DNA from: Actinomycetes bacterium
Lineage (GTDB): Bacteria; Actinomycetota; Acidimicrobiia; Acidimicrobiales; RAAP-2
Direction: 5' to 3'
Assembly (NCBI GenBank): GCA_021806055.1
Contig: JAJZYE010000013.1
Location: 1 to 11,313, forward strand
DNA length: 11,313 bases
The notes beneath the pieces were generated by a model. The model was not told where the DNA came from, ran no database searches, and worked only from the letters and a program-made list of their open reading frames with translations. The position numbers and the translations under genes are program-made. Positions 6,733-11,313 of the stretch are shown here, in pieces (the stretch's first letter is position 1; each line of letters starts with the position of its first letter).

Positions 6733-7251
6733 GGTCGTCGATCCGTGACGAGCGGTAATCGTTACGCCGACGACCCAGTAGAACGTATCCGAGCCCGCCT
6801 TCTGGAAGAGGAGTTGCGGCAGACCGTTGGTCGTGCCGCGCGAGAAGAGCCCCCACCCGAGGGCCTCGAGGTGGCTCGAGTAAAAGCCCAGGATCTGGCT
6901 GGTCGGCGCGGTGGTGGCCAGCGATCGCGAGCAGTCGTAGTCACCCGCGCCCCCATTGGTGTTCTGCACCGGGCCGGTGGCCCGGGTGGGCGAGGGGAGG
7001 ATCAGCGCGGGGGCGATGTTGCCGGGCGGGGTGCCCGGCTGCTGGCACCCGATGAGCGAGGCACTGGCTCGTTGGGTCGCGAGCCCCCCGACGACGATGG
7101 GCACCGCCGTGGTCGGGGTGCGCACCCGGGGATTGGCGATCACGTCGATGACCAGGAATACGCCGAGCATCACGACGGCCACGATCACGATGATCATGGC
7201 GGGCACGATGCTGGTGGTGGTCGTGAGCGGCGGTTTGTCCGTCTGGCTCAC
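6691..7251 (-). CDS. Membrane-anchored protein of unknown function
   Basis: I do not recognise this 186-residue protein. It has a short polar N-terminus, one strong transmembrane helix (about 16-38, I/V-rich) and an outer domain, so it is probably anchored with its C-terminus outside. The linker at 41-95 is rich in proline, threonine and alanine. The folded part (about 118-186) has the pattern FYSSHLEALGWGLFS followed by a beta-rich stretch (LLFQKAG, YWVVGVTIT, TLWSYRIY), a layout common in small actinobacterial cell-surface proteins. Cysteines 69 and 107 could form a disulfide. Its GTG start overlaps the thiD stop by GTGA, so it is translated from the thiD message. A role in thiamine metabolism is not evident. 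Its 3' end overlaps the converging membrane-protein gene by 42 bases. Confidence 0.75.
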   Translation of the reverse strand: MSQTDKPPLTTTTSIVPAMIIVIVAVVMLGVFLVIDVIANPRVRTPTTAVPIVVGGLATQRASASLIGCQQPGTPPGNIAPALILPSPTRATGPVQNTNGGAGDYDCSRSLATTAPTSQILGFYSSHLEALGWGLFSRGTTNGLPQLLFQKAGSDTFYWVVGVTITARHGSTTLWSYRIYQNSSTF

Positions 7252-8069
7252 GCGTTCCAGCCCAGGTGATCGATGGGGCCACGGCCGTGGCCCAGGCGCC
7301 AGGTCCGCGCACTGGTCAGTGCGGCGAGCACGAAGGACTTGGCGTCGCGCGTCGCGTCCTCGGCGCTGCGCCCGAGGCCCAATCCCACCGCGATCGCCGC
7401 CGACAGGGAGCAGCCGGTTCCGTGGTCGTTGTCGGTCTCGACGCGCGGGGCGTCGAAGACGGTCACGCCGTGGGCGTTGACCAGCACGTCGGGGGCGTGC
7501 GCGGGGTCGCGGCGTCGTTGGGCGAAGTGGCCACCCTTTACCAGGACGTGGCGCGGTCCGAGGGCCAGGATGGCGCGCGCCAGGCTCACCATGTCGTCCT
7601 CGTCGTTGACGTCGCCGAGCTCGGCGTCGGCCAGAGCGGCGGCCTCGGCCAGGTTGGGCGTGACGACCTCGGCGTAGGCCAGCAGCGCCTCGCGGTAGGC
7701 CCGTACACCCCCCGGACTCACGAGCAGGTGCCCCGTCGAGGAGACCAGGACGGGGTCCACGACCAGGTGTGCGAGCTCGCCCGCGCGCGCCAGCTCGGCC
7801 ACCGTCTCAATGGTCGCGGGCTCGGCCAGCATGCCGGTCTTGACGGCCACGACGTCGAAGTCGTCGAGTACCGAGCGCACTTGGGCCACGACGAGGGCCG
7901 GGTCGACCACGTGAATGGCCTGGACGCCGACGGTGTTCTGCGCCGTGACGGCGGTGACGGCGCAGGTTCCGTGCACCTCGAAGGCGCTGAAGGTGCGCAG
8001 GTCGGCCTGGATCCCGGCGCCGCCGCCGGAGTCGGATCCGGCGATGGTCAAGGCGGTGTACGGCTGCAC
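7248..8069 (-). CDS. thiD: Hydroxymethylpyrimidine / phosphomethylpyrimidine kinase
   Basis: This 273-residue cytosolic enzyme phosphorylates hydroxymethylpyrimidine twice to give the pyrimidine diphosphate used in thiamine synthesis, and also serves salvage. It begins with the family signature [17 protein letters not shown] (8-24). It then shows VKTGML (77-81), [14 protein letters not shown] (103-116), VTPNLAEAA (136-144), VLVKGGH (175-181) and the anion hole with the conserved cysteine, [12 protein letters not shown] (214-225). The length is that of stand-alone ThiD with no ThiE or ThiM fusion. The GTG start at 8069 is preceded by a TAGGGT box six bases upstream and no TPP riboswitch is visible, so control by TPP is not apparent. 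It overlaps the following small membrane-protein gene by four bases. Pyridoxal-kinase-like relatives exist, but the motifs fit ThiD best. Confidence 0.95.
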   Translation of the reverse strand: MQPYTALTIAGSDSGGGAGIQADLRTFSAFEVHGTCAVTAVTAQNTVGVQAIHVVDPALVVAQVRSVLDDFDVVAVKTGMLAEPATIETVAELARAGELAHLVVDPVLVSSTGHLLVSPGGVRAYREALLAYAEVVTPNLAEAAALADAELGDVNDEDDMVSLARAILALGPRHVLVKGGHFAQRRRDPAHAPDVLVNAHGVTVFDAPRVETDNDHGTGCSLSAAIAVGLGLGRSAEDATRDAKSFVLAALTSARTWRLGHGRGPIDHLGWNA

Positions 8070-8257
8070 CGCTCCACCCTACCGACCGCGCTGCCCCGGG
8101 CCGGTCGCCCGCCAGCGGGCCCCCGGCTCGTCGTGGGCCGCGGGTCCCGTGGCGCTCCGCGGGCGTCGCCCACGCCGGCGAACGTGTGGTGGAGGTTTCG
8201 AACTACATCCGTGTCGTGCGGGGGTAGGCTGGAGGCACCTCAGTCGGGAGGGTGGAG
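8070..8257. other. Divergent intergenic region, thiD / merR
   Basis: These 188 bases hold no gene that I can support. The left end carries the TAGGGT box for thiD. The right end has TAGGCT at 8225-8230, a possible -10 box for the merR operon giving a short leader, and the ribosome site GGGAGG at 8246-8251. The middle is very GC-rich and can fold into a bulged hairpin: 8132-8138 with 8168-8174 and 8139-8143 with 8157-8161. No TPP or glycine riboswitch core was recognised. Confidence 0.6.
8076..8081 (-). promoter_or_regulatory. Candidate -10 box (TAGGGT) for thiD
   Basis: On the reverse strand TAGGGT ends six bases before the GTG start of thiD, placing the transcription start at or beside the start codon. 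No convincing -35 hexamer is present. The intervening GGAG is too close to the start for a normal ribosome site. Confidence 0.4.
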
Positions 8258-8719
8258 ATGAGCGATGGGGACGCGGTGAGGGGATTCAGCGGGAGGCTGG
8301 TGTGTCGTTTGACGGGTGTGACCTACCGCCAGTTGGACTATTGGGCGCGTACGGAGCTGGTCACACCGTCGATCACGCCAGCCACGGGCAGTGGCTCGAA
8401 GCGTGCCTACTCCTACGGTGACGTCCTCGAGGTCAAGGTGATCAAGTCGCTGCTGGATTCGGGACTGTCGTTGGCACGCGCCCGTCAGGCGGTCGTGTGC
8501 CTGCGCGACGCCCTGGGCAGCGACCTGGCGTCGTCCAGCCTGGTTCTCACCGACGCCGGTTCGGTGTTGGCCCGTAGCGACGGCGAGCTGGTCGACCTGC
8601 TGCGCGGGGGCCAGGGCGTGTTCAACATCGTGCCACTCGGGGGCGTGGTGGCGGCGCTGAGCTCCACGCTGCGCGAGGTGGAGCCGTCCGTGGTGCCGCG
8701 GGGCCGACGCAGCGCGTGA
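8258..8719 (+). CDS. MerR-family regulator, Rv1828/FtsR-like
   Basis: This 153-residue DNA-binding regulator has a MerR winged helix at about residues 14-85: [25 protein letters not shown], a wing with [10 protein letters not shown], then [25 protein letters not shown]. After a short linker comes [18 protein letters not shown] (111-128). The first half and the L-L-x-G-G-Q-G-V-F motif match the mycobacterial Rv1828 / corynebacterial FtsR group as I remember it. In mycobacteria that gene lies in the gcvH-garA neighbourhood. There are no metal-binding cysteines of the MerR/CueR type. The ATG at 8258 is chosen because GGGAGG at 8246-8251 is six bases upstream; a GTG two codons earlier is the alternative. 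The gene shares GTGA with the next gene and heads an operon leading to gcvT and gcvPA. Targets may be its own operon or cell-division genes; neither is shown here. Confidence 0.88.
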   Translation: MSDGDAVRGFSGRLVCRLTGVTYRQLDYWARTELVTPSITPATGSGSKRAYSYGDVLEVKVIKSLLDSGLSLARARQAVVCLRDALGSDLASSSLVLTDAGSVLARSDGELVDLLRGGQGVFNIVPLGGVVAALSSTLREVEPSVVPRGRRSA

Positions 8720-9102
8720 GCGTCGACGCCGCACGACGCCGGCACCCGAGTCGGGTCGGCGGGAACGCGGTGCGCTTCGCTCACCCCAGTGAGCGCGTCT
8801 TCGCCGGACTGCTCTCGCTCTACGGCCTGGACTGGGTCTACGAGCCGGTGGAGTTCCCCCTGGCGTGGGACGAGCACGGGACGCCCGTGCGCTCCTTTCG
8901 CCCAGACTTCTACCTGCCGTCCCAGGGCGCGTTCATCGAGCTCACGGTGCTGGACCAGCGGCTGGTGACTAAGAAGAACGCCAAGGTTCGACGCTTTCGT
9001 GCGCTCTACCCCGAGGTGCCCCTGACCGTCGTCTACCGCCGCGACTTTCTCGAACTGGCGGCGCGCCACTGCGTGACGATGCCCCCCGCGCACGCGGCGT
9101 AG
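8716..9102 (+). CDS. Small PD-(D/E)XK nuclease-like protein of unknown function
   Basis: This 128-residue protein has the layout of a minimal restriction-endonuclease fold. A helix carries SERVFAGLLSLYG (glutamate 26), a strand reads WVYEPVEFPL, then RPDFYLP (aspartate 64) and IELTV (glutamate 75). A basic helix VTKKNAKVRRFRALYP and a closing strand LTVVYRRDF follow. The E-x-D-x-E-x-[K] order fits PD-(D/E)XK enzymes, except that the usual lysine two residues after the second acid is threonine 77. Lysines 86, 87 or 90 could replace it, or the protein may bind DNA or RNA without cutting. The GTG start overlaps the merR stop by four bases, so the two are translated together. Its TAG stop is the start of a candidate -10 box for gcvT. 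The family resemblance is by motif only, and the cellular role is unknown. Confidence 0.75.
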   Translation: MSVDAARRRHPSRVGGNAVRFAHPSERVFAGLLSLYGLDWVYEPVEFPLAWDEHGTPVRSFRPDFYLPSQGAFIELTVLDQRLVTKKNAKVRRFRALYPEVPLTVVYRRDFLELAARHCVTMPPAHAA

Positions 9103-9105
9103 GGT
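9100..9105 (+). promoter_or_regulatory. Candidate -10 box (TAGGGT) for a leaderless gcvT transcript
   Basis: TAGGGT is followed by exactly 7 bases and then GTG at 9113. Its TAG is the stop codon of the preceding gene. No -35 hexamer is clear at normal spacing. Alternatively AGGGTGG at 9101-9107 is an imperfect ribosome site and gcvT is read only from the operon message. Confidence 0.35.
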
Positions 9106-9112
9106 GGTCGTC

Positions 9113-10165
9113 GTGGACGAACGACGCTCGTATCTCTACGACACGCACGTGGCGTGGGGAGCCACGATGGTGCCCTTCGGCGGGTGGGTGATGCCACTGC
9201 ACTACGAGGCGGGGACCGTCACCGAGCACCTCGCCTGTCGACACGACGCGGTGGTGTTCGACGTCAGCCATCTGGGGACGGTGCGCCTCGACGGGCCCGA
9301 CGCCTTCGCGACGCTCCAGGGCACGTTCACCAACGACCTGCGCAAGATCAGCCCGGGTCGGGCCCAGTACACGCACCTGCTCGACGACGACGGATTCGTG
9401 GTCGACGACATCATCGTCTGGTGGGTCGGCGAGGACGAGTTCGACGTGATGCCCAACGCGTCGAACACCAGCGGTGTTCGCGAGGCGGTGGGAGGTCGCG
9501 ACGTGACGGCCGAGCGCAGCGTTCTCGCCGTCCAGGGACCGCACGCCCGCGAGGTGGCCGGGCGCGTGGACCCGCGCTTCGCCGCGGTGGGGCGCTTTCG
9601 GGTCGTGCGCGTCGAGTACGGCGGCGTCGAGGTGCGCGTGGCCGGAACCGGGTACACCGGCGAGGCCGGCCTGGAGATCGCCGCACCCAACGAGATCGCC
9701 GTGGCGCTCATCAGCGCGTTACGCGACGCCGGCGCGACGCCGGCGGGCCTGGGCGCGCGCGACACTCTGCGCCTCGAAGCGGCGCTGCCGCTCTACGGGC
9801 ACGAGCTGACGCGCGAGTCGACCACGTTGGAGGCTCGGCTCGGGTGGGTCCTGGGGTGGGACAAGACGACGTTCCGGGGACGGGCCGCGGTGCAGGTCGA
9901 GCGCGAGCGTGGTCCCCGACGACTCCTCGCCGGCGTCCTGGGTGATGGCCGCGCGCCCCTGCGAGAGGGGGGCGAGGTGTGGCGCGGTGACGAGCGGCTC
10001 GGGACCCTGACGTCGGGCAACTTCTCGCCGGTGCTCGCGCGCGGTATTGGACTGGGTCTGTTCGATCCGCAGCTGGCGGAGGGTGACGCGGTGACCGTGC
10101 GTATGCGAGGTCGCGAGGTGGCGGCCCACGTGTGTGCCCTTCCCTTCGTGGCCAAGGAGCGTTGA
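9113..10165 (+). CDS. gcvT: Aminomethyltransferase, T-protein of the glycine cleavage system
   Basis: GcvT releases ammonia from the aminomethyl-lipoyl H-protein and passes the one-carbon unit to tetrahydrofolate. The 350-residue product shows FGGWVMPLHY (22-31), FDVSHLG (49-55; methionine is more usual for the leucine) and the catalytic acidic segment VVDDIIV (96-102). It continues with GTGYTGEAGLE (178-188) and GLGARDTLRLEAALPLYGHEL (212-232), followed by the C-terminal barrel with LTSGNFSPVLARGIGLG. Length is near the usual 360-370. I prefer the GTG at 9113 to the in-frame GTG at 9104, because only 9113 has a -10-like box at leaderless spacing or a ribosome-site-like AGGGTGG at a workable distance, and no homology is lost. 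It lies 10 bases after the nuclease-like gene and one base before gcvPA, which takes its ribosome site AAGGAG from the end of gcvT. Confidence 0.95.
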   Translation: MDERRSYLYDTHVAWGATMVPFGGWVMPLHYEAGTVTEHLACRHDAVVFDVSHLGTVRLDGPDAFATLQGTFTNDLRKISPGRAQYTHLLDDDGFVVDDIIVWWVGEDEFDVMPNASNTSGVREAVGGRDVTAERSVLAVQGPHAREVAGRVDPRFAAVGRFRVVRVEYGGVEVRVAGTGYTGEAGLEIAAPNEIAVALISALRDAGATPAGLGARDTLRLEAALPLYGHELTRESTTLEARLGWVLGWDKTTFRGRAAVQVERERGPRRLLAGVLGDGRAPLREGGEVWRGDERLGTLTSGNFSPVLARGIGLGLFDPQLAEGDAVTVRMRGREVAAHVCALPFVAKER

Positions 10166-10166
10166 G

Positions 10167-11313
10167 GTGGCCGACTACATAGCGCACACCGACGTCGAGG
10201 TCGCGGCGATGCTGGACTTCCTCGGTCTCGCGTCACTCGACGATCTCTTCGCGCACATCCCGGCGGCGCTGCGCCTGAGCGGCGGCCTGGCCCTGGGTGA
10301 GGGGCGTAGTGAACCCGACGTCACGGCGCAGTTCGCACACTACGGCGCGTCAAATCGCGCGACGACAACGGCGCTGACCTGTTTCGCGGGCGCGGGAGCC
10401 TACGACCACGAGGTGCCGGCCGTGGTGCGCGCGCTGGCGTCGCGATCGGAGTTCGTGACCGCCTACACCCCGTACCAGCCCGAGGTCGCCCAGGGGGTGC
10501 TCCAGGCGCTGTTCGAGTATCAGACGATGGTGTCGCGCCTCAGCGGGCTGCCCATCGCCAACGCCTCGCTCTACGACGGGGCGGCCGCCCTGGTCGAATC
10601 GTTGAACCTGGCCGCCGCCGCGACACGGCGCTCGCGGGTCGTGATCTCGGCGGGCGTGCACCCGCACTGGCGCGACGTGGCGCGCACGTTCGCCCAGGGC
10701 ACCGGCCACGAGATCATCGAGGCCCCCCTGGACAACGGCGTCACCGCCTGGTCGCGGGTCGACGTGAGAGACGCCGCCGCAGTGGTCGTGGCCTACCCCA
10801 ATGTGCTGGGGGTGGTGGAGGACGTGGGTGTGGCTCGCGACCTCGCCCGGGCGAACGGGGCTCTCCTGGTGGTGGCGGGTGACCCCGTCAGTGCTGGCGT
10901 GTTGCGCAGCGCCGGATCGTGGGGCGCTGACGTCTTCGTGGGCGAGGGTCAGGCCCTGGGCACGGCGCTCTCCTTCGGGGGTCCCTACCTCGGGTTGTTC
11001 GCCTGCACCACGGATCAGGTACGCCGGCTACCGGGACGCATCGTGGGCGAGTCGGTGGACGCCGAGGGTCGGCGCGCGTTCGTCACCACCCTGCGCGCGC
11101 GCGAGCAGGACATCCGTCGCGAGCGGGCCACGTCGAACGTGTGCACCAACCAGACGTTGATGGCGGTGACCGCCGCCGTGCAGATGGGGTGGCTGGGCCG
11201 CGCCGGACTGCGCGACGTGGCCACGCGTGGTGTGCGTGGCGCGCACTACCTCCACGATGCGCTGGTGCGCCTCGATGGGGTCTGCGCCGTGAACGATGCA
11301 CCGTTCGTGCGCG
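10167..11313 (+). CDS. gcvPA: Glycine dehydrogenase (decarboxylating) subunit 1, 3'-truncated by window edge
   Basis: This frame is open from GTG 10167 to the window end (382 codons), with the rest of an approximately 450-residue protein missing. It is the N-terminal half of the split P-protein, which with GcvPB decarboxylates glycine and transfers the aminomethyl group to the H-protein lipoyl arm. Diagnostic segments are CFAGAGAYDHEVPAVV (72-87), FVTAYTPYQPEVAQG (96-110) with LQALFEYQTMVSRLSGLP after it, NASLYDGAAA (132-141), VVVAYPNVLGVVED (206-219) and, later, a serine/threonine-rich TSNVCTNQTLMA. The pyridoxal-phosphate lysine is in the other subunit, as expected. The start has AAGGAG at 10154-10159, seven bases upstream. 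The residues SFGGPYLGLFAC agree with the family. gcvPB is expected just downstream; gcvH is not between gcvT and this gene. Confidence 0.95.
   Translation, partial: MADYIAHTDVEVAAMLDFLGLASLDDLFAHIPAALRLSGGLALGEGRSEPDVTAQFAHYGASNRATTTALTCFAGAGAYDHEVPAVVRALASRSEFVTAYTPYQPEVAQGVLQALFEYQTMVSRLSGLPIANASLYDGAAALVESLNLAAAATRRSRVVISAGVHPHWRDVARTFAQGTGHEIIEAPLDNGVTAWSRVDVRDAAAVVVAYPNVLGVVEDVGVARDLARANGALLVVAGDPVSAGVLRSAGSWGADVFVGEGQALGTALSFGGPYLGLFACTTDQVRRLPGRIVGESVDAEGRRAFVTTLRAREQDIRRERATSNVCTNQTLMAVTAAVQMGWLGRAGLRDVATRGVRGAHYLHDALVRLDGVCAVNDAPFVR

Noticed and set aside
5457..6758. 433-codon open frame overlapping the GT87-like gene
   Set aside because: Same strand but another frame; the product is arginine-rich with no membrane segments, whereas the 5416 frame has regular hydrophobic helices and family motifs.
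8191..8207. SOS/LexA-like box (TTTCGAACTA) upstream of merR, which would have linked the nuclease-like gene to DNA damage
   Set aside because: Only one half-site resembles the actinobacterial SOS motif; the matching second half is absent.
8070..8257. TPP riboswitch for thiD or glycine riboswitch for the gcv operon
   Set aside because: The conserved core strings of either class were not found on either strand, and thiD appears to have no leader.
7266..8261. 331-codon open frame on the forward strand across thiD
   Set aside because: It is antisense to a clear ThiD coding region and its product is a low-complexity, glycine/valine/arginine-rich sequence typical of the reverse frame of high-GC genes.
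1..11313. CRISPR arrays, tandem repeats, insertion sequences, tRNA or rRNA genes, attachment sites
   Set aside because: No regularly spaced repeats, transposase motifs or RNA-gene signatures were seen on either strand.

Overview
The window is about 70% GC (estimated by eye) and very densely coded, with many GTG starts, short 4-base start/stop overlaps and apparently leaderless genes. The MerR protein resembles the actinobacterial Rv1828/FtsR type and lies beside glycine-cleavage genes. This suggests a high-GC actinobacterium. I lean towards an Acidimicrobiia-like lineage, but that is an inference from style and gene content, not a database result. I see no rRNA, tRNA, CRISPR array, transposase or phage gene.

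Left part (1-5372): a sugar-uptake island. A divergent promoter region (2116-2367) separates two transcription units. Leftwards run a LacI-family repressor and a ROK sugar kinase (fructokinase type), coupled by a GTGA overlap, followed by the first 37 codons of an MDR oxidoreductase of the YhdH/AcuI type that leaves the window. Rightwards run a periplasmic-type sugar-binding protein, a CUT2 permease and a single-domain ABC ATPase. The B-C-A order, the one-domain ATPase and the ROK kinase resemble the fructose system frcBCA-frcK of rhizobia, so fructose or a related monosaccharide is the best guess for the substrate. A perfect 10-bp LacI-type operator sits at the predicted transcription start of the importer, and a 15-bp hairpin lies between the binding-protein and permease genes.

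Middle part (5373-8069): a polytopic membrane protein resembling GT87/DUF2029 glycosyltransferases runs rightwards. Its 3' end overlaps, tail to tail, a small membrane-anchored protein of unknown function. That protein is translated from the reverse strand directly after thiD (hydroxymethylpyrimidine/phosphomethylpyrimidine kinase).

Right part (8070-11313): after a 188-bp divergent intergenic region comes a rightward operon. It holds an FtsR/Rv1828-like MerR regulator, a 128-residue protein with PD-(D/E)XK-nuclease-like features, gcvT, and gcvPA, which is cut by the window edge. No gcvH lies between gcvT and gcvPA. The nuclease-like protein inside a glycine-cleavage operon is the least explained gene here. 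A recurring TAGNNT box 6-7 bases before a GTG start, at four genes, suggests widespread leaderless transcripts; in two cases the TAG of the box is the stop codon of the preceding gene.
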